Of a stretch of 64,000 nt of DNA, positions 10,971-22,084 are shown piece by piece. A program made the position numbers and the translations under genes. Under the pieces are notes generated by a model, which ran no database searches, was not told where the DNA came from, and saw only the letters and a program-made list of their open reading frames with translations. The stretch comes from Bactrocera neohumeralis (taxonomy: Eukaryota > Arthropoda > Insecta > Diptera > Tephritidae): contig NC_065922.1 of the NCBI RefSeq assembly GCF_024586455.1, positions 28,268,089 to 28,332,088 on the forward strand, given 5' to 3'. How positions within the stretch are numbered: position 1 is the stretch's first letter; every line of letters starts with the position of its first letter.

Positions 10971-11929
10971 TTTTTTTCAGGACGAAATCCTTTCCTCAAT
11001 CTCTTAGTTCGTTTATAATTTCGTATTACCTAAGAGTTACAGTTCAAGTGATAACTTGTGAATACCTTTAAAAACTTCAGACAGATCCGTTGGCTTTTGT
11101 AATTATTATAGAAATTAAACTCCCACACATTCAACCCCGTTAGAGGAAAATGTAGCCTTAACTTTAGTAATAATCAACTCTCCACCTCTTCATTTCAGCA
11201 CATCTTTCACATCGCTTTTGAGTTTGTTATTACGTCAAAGCATACATAATATATACATACATTGTATATCTATATTTCTAAACAAAAAAAAAAACAAAAT
11301 TTATGGGCACTCAAATTTCAAACTTTAGACTAAACTCTCCGTTTTATTTTAAAATTGCCTTAAAATAGGCAAAATAAAAACGAAACCAGTAGCTTTGAGT
11401 AGTAAAATTCGTCAGAAAGTGCAAATACGAATGGCAATAAGAAATGTGGTAAATTATATTGCTATGTCTACATGCATGCAACACCCAGTAGCAGGGCATT
11501 ATGCAACAATTTCAGCACAGGGGAAATACGAAATACAAAATATTATCATTTAATGTGCCGTCAAAGTGAAGTCTAACCATTTATTGACAATTATTTTGGT
11601 CACAAAACAACAATAAATGTTACAACACAAGGCAAAGTTGCACAAATAGCAAACGTATAGCCATTAACTATGAGAATGTTGCAACACCGACTTTAAAACA
11701 CTTAAATATTTGCATACACATTATTCATGGAAGGCTACAGTGTGGCTAAATTGAGTTGACATTTCGCAAAACTTTTTAATTCGCATATTTGGGCACACAG
11801 GTTGACAATACTGCCGGCATTTATCAGAATGCTGATTAAAGATAAAAATATAAAACGGTATTAATTTTAGTTACTCAATTTTTACGGCAGCTACATGTTT
11901 GCTATGCTGGTCCAAATTGAACAATATAT
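10971..11929. other. AT-rich spacer, nothing recognised
   Basis: Frequent stops and simple AT-rich sequence, with a short A run at about 11284-11300. No coding remnant and no repeat seen elsewhere in the window. Confidence 0.55.
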
Positions 11930-12125
11930 TCGAAGATTGTAGAATTGTCTTTGACAACAACCCACGCCATATTTCATGAAGATATCTCGCGTCAAGTAAA
12001 AAAGGTTTTCATGCAGGGACTTGACTTTACATCCTAAAGTTGTCTGACATCAGCGGTTCCGACAAAAAACCTTCTCGAAAAAAAAAGAAGTTTTCGATCG
12101 ATATTTCAAAAACTGAAGGATTAAA
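11930..12125 (-). repeat. dispersed 'CGGACCACTATAGC'-type repeat, reverse orientation, diverged
   Basis: On the minus strand this contains, in order, a TTTTGAAATATCGATCG block, a CGGAACCGCTGATGTCAGA block where other copies have CCGATATCGGACCACT, a CAAGTCCCTGCATGAAAACC block, and GAGATATCTTCATGAAATAT. The same order is visible at 52430-52660 in the same orientation, and in part at 55150-55400 in the opposite one. It passes directly into a DD41D mariner fragment at about 12125. Confidence 0.65.
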
Positions 12126-12540
12126 GGACCGGACCTTATTTATTTCGAAATGAGGCACAAAATGTCTTGATGAAATCGAGGCGGACGATCTCTATTTCCA
12201 ACAAGACGGTACTCCACCTTATGTTTCACGTCTAAACAAGGAGACAATAGGGCAAAGTTTGGCGACTCATTAATTTCGGGAAATGGCTCAGTCAAATTAC
12301 CGTCAAGATCAAGCGATTTAACGTCTTCCTTCAGATTTTCTCTGGAGATTATTTTAAATCAAAGATTTGCGTCAATCAACTAGCAATTCTCGAGAAGCTC
12401 GAAGACAACATTCAGCGCACTATAGTCTAAATTCCAACCGAAATGCTGCACCAAGTCATCGATTATTGGCGTAAATTAATGCATATATACAAACGAAGCC
12501 GTGGTTGCCATTTCGCCTACACTTTGTTCAAACCATAAAT
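12125..12540 (+). mobile_element. DD41D mariner fragment (catalytic core to C-terminus)
   Basis: The plus strand reads GPYLFRNEAQNV (about 12128), then ADDLYFQQDGTPPYV (about 12181-12225), where QQD is the second catalytic Asp. After frame changes, a QAI-DLTSS-like remnant of the third-Asp block appears at about 12310. The C-terminus then follows: LAILEKLEDNIQRTIV, stop, IPTEMLHQVIDYWRKLMHIYKRSRGCHFAYTLFK ending at a stop at 12536-12538. The ending 'RSRGGH...IIFK' is characteristic of this group. The whole N-terminal half including the first Asp is absent. The copy is dead and its left end is replaced by the dispersed repeat. Confidence 0.82.
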
Positions 12541-12894
12541 GGCTTAAAATCTACATAACAAGAAACAAACAGGACCTATTTTGACCAAATTTGTGTATTT
12601 TATTTCATTTTAACATCACGTCATGCTTGTTGGTAGATCCTTTATATAGATGGAGACGGAAAATATTGGAAACATCTATACGAAGTATTCTCCGATCTCT
12701 AGAATAATTATTATTAAACTAAGTTAGGTGGAACAGCTTATCCTTGCATCAAAGGTAATGTAGGATTCCACATGGACAGCTGTGGACACTGGGCTTTGTG
12801 ATTCCCAAACCTCCTAGACATGGATCACCAGACCTTATCTGCCGATGAATCGTTTTGAGCGTACCATATTAGGGCGACTAATATTAATCTATGG
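12541..12894. other. spacer between mariner and LINE fragments
   Basis: The first ~100 bp may be the mariner 3' UTR. The rest (12720-12890) is an unassigned, less AT-rich stretch with no coding resemblance. Confidence 0.4.
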
Positions 12895-13400
12895 AGGATG
12901 GAGTCATGTGTAGAAGTTCATGCAAGTGAGGAAAGTTCTCTGATTGCCATTCACTTGGGAAAGGCCAGAAACGATTCCTTTACATATGGCTCAAGCAGCT
13001 CAAGACTTCCGGTCTTTGACCAAGTATCCTCTGGGTAGCCTAAGAACATCCGTTTGAAGGCGAGCTAAAGTGAGAAGGCGAAAACATCCGATACATAGGG
13101 TTATGCGCTGGGTTTGGGACCCGCCACGTAAAAAAACCCCCAATGAAAATTAGCAATCAGCCTCGGATGAGAGACCCCCCTTTTGATGACGACCATGGCA
13201 AACGAAATAAGGACTACGAATTGAGGGCATGCACCTGGAATGTCCGGTCCCTTAATTGAGAAGGTGCCGCTGTCCAGCTGGTTGATGTCCTCGTGAAAAT
13301 AAAGGCTGACATCACCGCCGTCCAAGAAATGCGATGGACGGGACAAGGACTGAAAGTAATAGGTCCTTGTGGCATTTACTACAGTAACCAGCGAGAACTC
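12895..13400 (+). mobile_element. RTE-like retrotransposon 5' part: 5' UTR and endonuclease N-terminus
   Basis: From about 12899 the sequence parallels 34768 onward (GTAGAAGTTCA ... AAGTGAGGAA ... GGCCAGAAAC ... CCACGTAAAAAA), so both are copies of one element including its leader. An ATG at 13143 opens a frame reading KISNQPRMRDPP..DDDHGKR, then ACTWNVRSLN (endonuclease start, catalytic Asn), one stop, then EGAAVQLVDVLVKIKADI and TAVQEMRWTGQG (catalytic Glu in QE), and PCGIYYS at about 13375. The copy is then cut at about 13385, and a piece of unrelated AT-rich DNA follows. It keeps the catalytic Glu block that the 34.8 kb copy has lost. Confidence 0.88.
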
Positions 13401-13499
13401 ATTGAAAATTACATTAAAACAAAAATTTGATTTTACAGTGTAATTAGAAATGGTCATCTATATCCTTGTGTTTATTTTAGTTGGCTAAGTAAAAGCCAA

Positions 13500-13855
13500 C
13501 AGGTGTTATTTCGGACTGATTAAGCAATTGAGAACATTTTGACAACATCTGATGAGGCGGCGTTACGAGTTTTCGAAAGAAAGGTCTGCAGAAGATTTAT
13601 GGTCTTTTGCGCATTGGCAACTGCAAATACCGCGGTCGAAGGAACGATGAGCTGGACGAGATATACGACGAAATTGACATAGTTCAGCGAATTAAGAAAC
13701 AGCGGCTACGCTGGCTAGGTCATGTCGTTCGAATGGACGAAAACACTCCAGCTCTGAAAGTATTCAACGTAGTACTCGCCGGGGAGAAGCAGATGAAGAG
13801 GAACCCCTCCACTCCGTTGGAAAGACCAAGTGGAGACAAAGAAATTTTCACTTTA
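13500..13855 (+). mobile_element. RTE-like retrotransposon C-terminal fragment
   Basis: The strand reads DNI-SDEAALRVFERKV (about 13540-13585), then after a frameshift RIGNCKYRGRRNDELDEIYD and EIDIVQRIKKQRLRWLGHVVRMDENTPALKVFNVVLAG (13607-13790), then GRPS-like sequence. This is the C-terminal region after the reverse transcriptase in this family, equivalent to 5540-5620, 25420-25560 and 27520-27760. Together with 12895-13400 it looks like one copy that lost its entire reverse transcriptase through an internal deletion filled with ~100 bp of unrelated DNA. The 3' tail is absent. Confidence 0.85.
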
Positions 13856-15439
13856 CCTATAAATGACCTACTCTGTCCGAAAACCCGACATAGTATACTT
13901 GGAATTCACCAAGCCCAAAACTTGAATGGTTGTCTACAAAAATGCATAAAGGATGTACATAAGTAGTTTCATTGAAAGCTAAATCGAAAACTTGTAGTTA
14001 ACCGTACCACCATAAAGGTTGAGGCCCAAAGAGAAACTGAGGTTGCTTAGGTGTATATCTCTAATCTGACTATGGATCAGTTTTAGGTATCACGATTTCA
14101 AAAGCAAGGAAACAGTAATAATGGAAACACTAAAATTAAACAATAATTTAAGTTCAAAACCTGGAGCGTTGGTATACTATACAGTCACACTGTATTCCAG
14201 CCATCGCAAAACAACAAGAAAACGCCAGCGACTGCCATTGGTAATGATTGTCCTATGAAATTGCGGAAAAAAATCGGAAATAATTCTCGCTATATTATGC
14301 TCTGCGGTGAAAGACAGTTGAGTGGCGCCACAAATCTTATAACATACCAGCCGTGCAACAATGCAACGCGAACGTGGCTTATTAGTCATAAATTTCATGA
14401 AAAATAACTATGCGACGGATAAATGGTGTGGCCGAGTGCTGCTGCACGGCTACTGGTTGCGATGCTGATGGTGGCAGCAATAACAAACCCATACATATAA
14501 ACAATAGGCTGCATCATTGAAATGTAAAAGAGTATGTGCGTAGTTGCCACCGAATGATTGCGGCAGCTGCACCGAACGGCGACGCAACGCAATACGTGAT
14601 GCCGCAACATGTGGCGGGCCATCGTCGAATGACTTCGGTTGCTCAGCTTCGATGTGGCATCATGCAAATTTGCACTTCCTTTCATAATAACCAAATGCCA
14701 TGGCGCAGCAAGTGGCATGCCCCAGCATAAGCACGGCATAGCACATAAATCAGACATGGTCAGTTCATCAGCGTGTCGTCAATGAATGTCTTCGTAGAAT
14801 ATACAAAAGCAAGTAGAAATATGTAGCAGAAAAAAAATCACTTCATCACACAGCGGCTTACAACATGCGCTGCGCTCTTTCAACTCTGCACGAAACCGCA
14901 TGTTGCACTTTCAACTCCAGCTGCATTGGCGGTCAGCACGCGCTGTCTTGTATTTTTGTTGTTGTTGTTCGTGATTTTTTCGCTTTTTTTTGTATACAAT
15001 GCCAAGGCAGTATATCAGCTAGCTGGCTGAGCAGTCAGCAAGTGAGTCAATCATGTGGCAACCGTTGCTGTTGCTGCCACATTACGCTTGCCACTTGTTT
15101 GCGGCTGTTGGCTGTTGCCCGTTGGCTATCATTGCGCGGTATTTATGACTTTTTTTGTGCGTTGATGTACGCGACTTACATTTATGTACATTTAGAGATA
15201 TTCTAGACACTTGTTGTAGTGTGCGGCTGATAGATGTGCGGCCAGGTTCTGCGCAGTCGCTCATCAATGATATTTGTGCTTCGACCATCATCAAATGTAA
15301 TTCATATCATCACTAATCGATTCTTTTCATATCTCATTATTTTCAATTAAAATATTTTCAATTCAAACTTCCTTCAGAAGAGCCATTGCCCCAAAGTGGG
15401 CACATGTTCTATTGGCTCTACACAAGTGTCATCTGTACT
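13856..15439. other. non-coding stretch with GC-richer island at ~14400-15290
   Basis: The island has GTTGTTG and GCAAC-rich words typical of fly intergenic/intronic DNA. Overlapping open frames on both strands (14395-14757, 14536-14730, 14865-15206) have no domain and low-complexity composition. No transposon remnant was recognised. Confidence 0.5.
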
Positions 15440-16470
15440 TAGCTAAGACATGGTTCGGCGGTGTGGTCGATGGAATTATTGAAAAATCATTGCATTACAC
15501 CCCTGGAACAGCGGGCCTCCTTGCTGGGGAGTACGGGCGCAATGAAAACTAAATCAACAAAGGCAATGAAGGTTATCCACGCAATCCAGCCGATAAGTAT
15601 TCAAAAAATATGAATCAATGCTCAAGGTCAGCCTGCTCAATATTTTAGGCCATTAGAGGCAGACCCGGCCGGCATAGTAAGCTTCGAGCTTGTTACCGAT
15701 CCCTGACTAAATTGGCAACGCGACCGAGGAAAAGAAATTCATAAAGAACTAAACATAATATTTTCACTCCCCAGAAGAGAAGAATAAACCAATGGTTCTG
15801 TGATAAGACAGTTCCATCGAAGATCTAAATATGCACCAAAGGATTAAAAGGTGAAATAGGCTTCTTCAGTAGTAATTGATATGTAAAAGCATTATCCATA
15901 TAAATCACTAAATCAGCAAATGGACAGGCCAAGTCTCACTGCGTTAAGTTATGTAAGCAGGTAATAATTACACTCCCAGTAAGTGACTCGGTCCGAGTCA
16001 TATAGGAATAGAAGGAAACGAAAACGACGATAAGTAGACTCGCTCCGGGGCCTAAGCTGCTCCAGACCATAGGCGATCTTTCAAGGGCTGTTAGAAGCAA
16101 TTGGCCCTAGAGGAACAGCTCAATACATACCACCAAGAAAATTTCTACTTCTAGGCAAAAGTGAACTTAGCAATAGTGCAGTTTCCTTAAATCTCACCTT
16201 CAGAAAAATGGGAAAACTAGATTCGGCGGATTGAAAAGCATATGCAAAGGATGATGACACGCTGGAAGATTTTTTTGGGAATGACAGCCTACAGCCGAAT
16301 GAGATGGAATATATTTTATAGCACCCAATGTCCCAACTTAAGAGACACTGGGCAGCTGGGGTAGAAGAACGTCATGGTTTTCACCAAATCGCGTAAGTTT
16401 CTGGGATTTTGGTTACTGCCCGAGGTCTAAATACGGCCACCTGAACTCAACTAACCAACCAACATGTCAA
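15440..16470 (+). mobile_element. RNase-H-bearing non-LTR retrotransposon, decayed 3' portion
   Basis: At about 15448-15560 the strand reads KTWFGGVVDGIIEKSLHY and further residues resembling the end of the reverse transcriptase (usual pattern WW.A..K......L.R.QR.A.L...GA). At about 15985 it reads LGPSHIGIEGNENDDK, the RNase H motif (typical WVPGH.GIEGNE.AD). A C-terminal segment at 16150-16400 follows, with many frameshifts. The segment 16160-16270 aligns with 23945-24065, showing two copies of one family. The 3' end at 16440-16465 is a CAACTAACCAACCAAC run, like the simple-repeat tails of R1/Jockey elements. The clade cannot be fixed by eye. Confidence 0.7.
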
Positions 16471-16984
16471 AAGTTTGTCATGTGGCTGCTATCAGTTAGA
16501 GCTGGCAACTTCTGATTTTCCATAACAGTATGAGGAAGATAAACTTAGGTTAAGACTTACATACATATATGAACCACTTAATTCAAGATAATCTATGCAC
16601 AAGCAATCTAGTCATTAAAAACTCGGAAAATTGGATTGCAGGTTGGAATTATATCTTCATTGAGGTATTTTGCAACAAAAACCTAGGACGCGGTTGAAAG
16701 AGACAATTTCTCTACGATCTTAAGGACATAAACTACTCTAGAACCTTCAAAAAAGGAATAACTTTAAGAACTCTTGGAAGTATATGGAACGCGTAATCGA
16801 ACTACTCTCTTCCTCCCAGTCTTTATTAAACATATCTTGGAATGTGGAAAAAAAAATTTCAAACCTTGAACTGGATATATAGGATAGGTGTCGTATGCAG
16901 TCGTATATCTCCAGTGCTACCAATCATATTGTGTTACACCATATAGTGTTGAAAAGGTGAGATTTAACAAAAAAAAATGAAATT
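16471..16984. other. AT-rich spacer, nothing recognised
   Basis: Stop-rich sequence without recognised protein remnant or repeat. Confidence 0.5.
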
Positions 16985-17880
16985 AGGAGAAGTTGAAAAA
17001 AAGTTACATCGGTTCAAAAAAAAGTGAAAATAATGAAGAAATGCGCTATATTTTGAAATTTTTGTATCAAAAGGCAAGAATGCCATGCAAGCCACCAATG
17101 GAATTTGTGAGGTTTACGGAGACGATGATGTATCAGTTCGTGTAGTACAACAATGGTTCGCCCGCTTCCGTTCTGGAAGCTTTCGCTCTGGTCGACCGAC
17201 CGTTGAAAAAGTCGATGAAATTATGGAAAAGATTGACCAGGACCGTCACATAAGCAGCCATGACATCACTAAGGGACTTAACATTCATCATCAAACGGTT
17301 TTGAACAATTTAAAAAAGGCTGGCTACAAAAGGCCGCTCGATGTTTGGTACCGCATGAATTGTCTTTGAAAAATTTAATGGACTGAATTATAATAACATC
17401 TGCGATTATTTGCTGAAACGAATTCGATTTCTAAAGTGAATGGTAACAGGAGACGAAAATTGAATAAAATACGACAATAATGTGCGAAAAAGGTCATGGT
17501 CCAATCGTGGTGAAGCTCAACAAATGGTCGCAAAGCCAGGACTGACGCCTCGAAAGGTTATGCTGAGTGTTTGATGGGATTGGAAAGGAATCATTCACTA
17601 TGAGCTACTCCAGCCTAGTTGAACAATTGATTCTACATTTTACTGTCACCAACTGATGAGATTGAAGCAAGCAATGAAAAAAACGTCCAGAACTGATCAA
17701 CAGAAAGGGCTTCGTCTTCCATCAGGACAACGCTGGACCACACACATCTTTGATGACTTGGCAAAAGCTGGAAGAGTTTTGCTGGGAAGTTTTGCCCTGA
17801 CCTTGCACCATCAGACTACCATTTGTTTCGGTAAAATCAGAACTTCCTTAATGGAGTAAAGTTGGCTTATATTCCAAAGT
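16985..17880 (+). mobile_element. DD34D mariner transposase pseudogene
   Basis: NEEMRYILKFLYQK is read at about 17031-17072. After a one-base shift, MQATNGICEVYGDDDVSVRVVQQWFARFRSG...GRPTVEKVDEIMEKI and the second helix-turn-helix HQTVLNNLKKAGYKRPLDVW follow (17085-17350). This is a paired DNA-binding domain with the GRP-type linker. The catalytic core is broken: MVTGDEN-stop-IK at about 17438 keeps the first Asp but the conserved Trp is a stop. FHQDNAGPHT at about 17726 holds the second Asp, and PDLAPSDYHLF at about 17798 the third. A short deletion shifts the frame between them. The C-terminus ends at GVKLAY (about 17860), where a fragment of the dispersed repeat begins. Codons beyond and the 3' terminal repeat are lost. 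Confidence 0.9.
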
Positions 17881-17894
17881 TACTGTACAATTTG

Positions 17895-17975
17895 CAAAGA
17901 AACTGTTCAGATCAGATCACTATAGCATATACATATGTAGCTGTCATACAAACTGAACGATCAAATGAATTATAG
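17895..17975 (+). repeat. fragment of dispersed 'CACTATAGCATATA' repeat
   Basis: GATCAGATCACTATAGCATA followed by TAGCTGTCATACAAACTGAA and CGATCAAAT gives the same series as at 55190-55235. An ACATATGT insertion interrupts the core. The fragment lies directly after the truncated mariner. Confidence 0.75.
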
Positions 17976-19797
17976 TAAATTACGAATTATAGTTACGGTG
18001 CAACCGGAGTTAACGTTTTTTCTTGTGTTTAATTCAGTTCTTGCAAAACTACAATGAGAGCAACTGCACGAGTTCTTACCGGTTGCTTTTATCGAGGGCG
18101 TACTGTACATAAATTTATAGATGTAAGTACTCGAATTGTTGGCCAACTCCATCTTAATTGAGGATATTGAGTAGGTGGCAAGAATAACAGTTCTTGAGAG
18201 CACATAAACACACGCATAAGTATGTGGTTACTAAAAAGCTACATTATCAGAAAGCTCCACACACACACACACACCTTCATCTCTGTGTCTGTTTGGTCAT
18301 ATTAAATTCCTAGTTATTTTGATATCTTGTCGCACTTTCAAATTAATGAGCAATTCATGGCCCACCAAGTGCCTGCGCCTGTAGATATGCTACATTTAAC
18401 GTTAAGCATGGAAGCTGATGATGACATGCAAACAACTAAGCACGTATGTATGTGTGTGTGTGTGTATTTACTTGTAATTCTAGTTAATTTTATACTGTTA
18501 TTGCGCAAGCAATGCAACAGTCGCCACATGGCCAAGTAAGTGAAGTGACTAAAAGGCATGTAATGTATGGATGTAAATACATATGAGCATATGTACATAT
18601 GTATGTGTTGCATGGATATCGTGTCAGAATTTAGTTTTAACTGCCACCGCTTCAGGTAAGTAAGCTTTTTTAAGTGGAAAAGTTTGCACTTGCACGCACA
18701 CACACATATGTACATACATATGTACATGGCTGCCACACATGTGTACATTTAAAATATTTACACTTGGCCCTTTTGTACGCAAGTGTGTGTTGTCTCTTAA
18801 TTTTTGAGAAAACAACACTAATTGCGCAACACATATAGTATATTAGCTGACTGCCATTTTGGCCGCTAGTCAAGTCAGTCAATTTTCACATACAAGACGT
18901 CCTTCTGGCACTTACAGCTACTTGCAACATTTTGTGGCATGCAACATGCAGCGTTTTAATGGCAACTTTCCACATTTGTGTGAACAATGTGTAAACAATA
19001 CTTGTGTATGAGAGGATAAAGTTGCACTTGCAACAATAATAACAACAAACGAAGCACATAGCCACATATAATGAAATATGTTTGAATGTGTGTGTGTTAA
19101 AAGTTTTGCGCACGCCTAATTTGCCTGGTAATTTATTAAAATTTCCACAGCTCTGCACCAATATTTTGCTGGTATTCAAATGCTTTAAGCAGTTTTGTAA
19201 ATTTATTGCAAGCAAATCAACAGCAGTCCGCCCAATGTGGCAGCCACTTAATGTCCAGTTTGGCTAATCAAGCGTGCGATGATTTTCATGCAACCAAATT
19301 GGTCTGCACATCCATCCATGCACATATATACATACATATATAATATGTGTATATATGTACTATATATGTGTGTATTTGCTTGGTGGGCAACTTCTAAAAC
19401 CCTCTGCTCAAATGACTAACGGTAAAAATGGCTTGTGAAGCAAAGGAATACTGCGAAAATACATCACACTTTGGCTGGCAACGTTCATTTGTATGTGTGT
19501 GTGTTTGGATAGCGGTTTATTCGAAAGTGCGTGTTGTGTGGTCCGAATCAGAAATCGAATGACACGAAAGCAAGCATCACTTTTTCGCAATAGCTGCGAG
19601 GTGCCGCGAAATGGAGTTTAAATGAAATGAGTAGTGGTTGCCGGGCAAACCAGGAGCGATGCGTGAAATTGGCAAGCTACTTAAAAATAGTACCAGTTCC
19701 TAACATCTATCCTCTTCTTTCGATTACCTTTTATGATTACCTAATTTTTTATCATACATTTTCAGCTCTTTTGATATTTCTCTTTAGGATATACGAT
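17976..19797. other. non-coding stretch rich in CA/TG and ACATATGTA simple sequence
   Basis: Simple repeats include a CA run at about 18257-18274, a TG run at 18452-18466, ACATATGT-type palindromic sequence at 18577-18606 and 18705-18726, and TATATG repeats at 19323-19372. The open frames here (for example 18338-18748 minus, 18886-19215 minus) are rich in C, Y and H, as expected from translated ATGTAT repeats. They show no domain. Confidence 0.55.
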
Positions 19798-20395
19798 ACA
19801 ACAACGAGTCGAAATTATTAAAATTTACTACCGAAATTTGGAGTCAGCGACCTCAATTTTAAAAGCGCTACGTCCAAGTTATGATCGTCATAGTCATCCT
19901 GTTAGATAAACAATTGAGTTTCTAGTGGAAAGATTTGAACTTCAGGCACAGTACAAAATATTCCCGTGTCAGTAAAATAAAGAAGTGCCTTTAATTTAGC
20001 AATGAGGCTCATTTATGGCTGAATGACTTCGTCAATAATCAAAATATGAGTTATTGGTCAGGCATCAATCCACACGTATTCTATGAGTCACCATTGCATC
20101 CCAAAAAAATTACGATTCGGTGCGGTTTATGGGCCAGCGGCCCGAATTGGATGGTACGGACTTGGACAATATGTGGTTCCAACAAGACAAGATTTATTGA
20201 AAACCAGGTTTGGTGATCTTGTTATCTCACGAAATGGCCTAGTCAATTGGCCTCCTCGGTCGAGCGATTTGACGCTGTTAGACTATTTCCTGAGGGGCTA
20301 CGTCCAGTCTGTGGTATATGGCAACAAGCCAGCGATATGAGTCACCATTGCATCCCAAAAAAATTACGGTTCGGTGTGGTTTATGGGCCAGCGGC
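19798..20395 (+). mobile_element. DD41D (rosa-like) mariner remnant, internally rearranged
   Basis: The N-terminal part reads QRVEIIKIYYRNLESATSIL and KALRPSYDRHSHPVR, stop, TIEFLVERFE (19802-19940), parallel to the start of the 8471-9324 copy. A deletion follows, then NEAHLWLNDFVNNQNMSYWSGINPHVFYESPLHPKK (about 20001-20112), a frame change, TRQDLLKTRFGDLVISRNGLVNWPPRSSDLTLLDYFLRGYVQ (20188-20318). SDEAHF has decayed to SNEAHL, so the first catalytic Asp is lost. The last ~58 bp (20337-20394) are a second copy of 20083-20140, so a middle segment of the gene is repeated after the C-terminal segment. Confidence 0.88.
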
Positions 20396-20833
20396 GTCAT
20401 TCCGTGATTTGATAGGGGCGTGATACCGCTCACATTTAGATGAAAAACCGTATCTCGTGACCTACTAGACCGATTGCAATCAAATTCGACTTTGCGTTGC
20501 GAAAATGGGCGAAATCAGACAAAACCCTAATGAGCATATAACACAATTTTAAATTTCTTCATATTTTTTTCATTTTCCAGTATACAAATCAAGAAGCAAT
20601 CAATGTATCCGGATAAAACTTTGAACGAATAGTGCCTTTGAGATTTGCCACCTTATAACCAAAAATTGTCCAAGTTGTATTGCGAACTTTTTATCGAAAA
20701 TATCGGAGAGACTGCCAGATAGTCGGTTATTGAAATTCGAAAAGGCTTTCTCCCGGCTTTGATCTTGGCTAGTTGCAAGAGTATAAAATGTACGGTTACA
20801 TCCGAACATAAGTAGCTCTTCCTTACTTGTTTT
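20396..20833 (+). repeat. probable dispersed repeat with 'GTATAAAATGT' end
   Basis: The segment has few coding features but ends in TTGCAAGAGTATAAAATGTA followed by CGGTTACATCCGAACATAAG and CTTCCTTACTTG (about 20772-20830). From memory this resembles the end of an abundant tephritid interspersed repeat. The assignment is therefore inferred and not shown by a second copy in this window. It directly abuts the DD41D remnant. Confidence 0.5.
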
Positions 20834-22084
20834 CTTCGGACTTTATTTTGTATGGGCGTAGCATTCGAGTCAGACAATTTCAACAAGAATATACACGAAG
20901 AATCCCAAGTGAAAACAAGGACTATTATCATTGCCTGGAGAAGAATTGTTCTCATAAGTGCAACTCATCGAAAAAATGGTTAGAAGATAATACATTTTTG
21001 AGTAATGAGAATGTGTCTTCAAGTCCATTAAACTGACACTTGAACAAAGAAACTAACTACGGCCCCCGTGTTTGCCTCAGTGGAGTTTTAGCGAAACGAA
21101 AATCGCGTTACAAAATCGAGTTCGACCAAGTGTAATTTTCTTTATCAATGCTTTTGCTTGCAACTTCATCGGATATTTGCTGCGTGACAACAACAACAAC
21201 AAAAACTATATTTTCCATCTTATCAGAGAAGTGGTTGCGTTAACACTTCATTTTTCTTACGAAATTCTTTCGCTGTCTTATTTGATAAGTTTTATTCTTG
21301 CTTTACACCGCTATGTGTGATTGTGTGCCGTTATAAGGTATTTTTTATTTTTACTTTCAAACTTTGCTCTTTCACCGCGTTCACGTTGCTTAACTAACTA
21401 ACGGCGCGGTTGGAGAACTCGTTAGCCATTTTTGCTGAAATCTGAAATATTTGTGACTCCTCGTCGCTGTTGTTGCTAGTGTTGTTTTTGTTGTTGTGGT
21501 GGTCGTTGTCAGCGGCGACAACATCAACGGGCACAGCGGCACAATGGCAACGATGTCACCTACTGGCCCTGCCCCATCGACGCATGGCGAATCAGAAACG
21601 CACTAAACGGACTCTGCCACAGCTGCCGGTGTTGCAAGTGCCTTCTTCAGTTCTGGTGTTGACTGCCGCCCGCCCCTCTGACTCTTCAACAATCAAGCAT
21701 GGAGTATTGTGCAACCGGGAATCGTTGTGTTGGGCAGCTACTTTGATCAGTGTTGCTTTTGTTTTTGCTTTGCTATGCTTGGCTGTTTTTATGCCAGTGT
21801 CTTCCTTGCTCCATAGTTGTCATTTGTGTCACGTTCGTCGGGGACTTTTGGATTTTATTGCACTTGTGTTGCTACCATTCAGTGTACTAGTTCGATGTTG
21901 GTGGCTTTGGTTGATGGTGCTCGTTGGTGCGACCTCAAAAATTTTCCACATTGCATTTGCTCCGCTTTTCTAGGAGTCCAGTTAGTTTATATGCGCTGCT
22001 TTATTGTTGTTGCCATGGTGGCTGCGCAGCGTTGATGATGTTGATGTTTTCGAATGTACGGATCACACATGTCACACGGAGTGC
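20834..22084. other. non-coding stretch, GTTGTT-rich
   Basis: Open frames at 21470-22035 overlap in three frames and consist of low-complexity hydrophobic sequence translated from GTTGTTGTG-rich DNA. No domain, no splice context and no repeat copy were recognised. Confidence 0.5.

Noticed and set aside
13101..13457. A minus-strand 118-codon open frame
   Set aside because: It is the antisense shadow of the endonuclease-coding segment on the plus strand (RACTWNVRSLN, TAVQEMRW).
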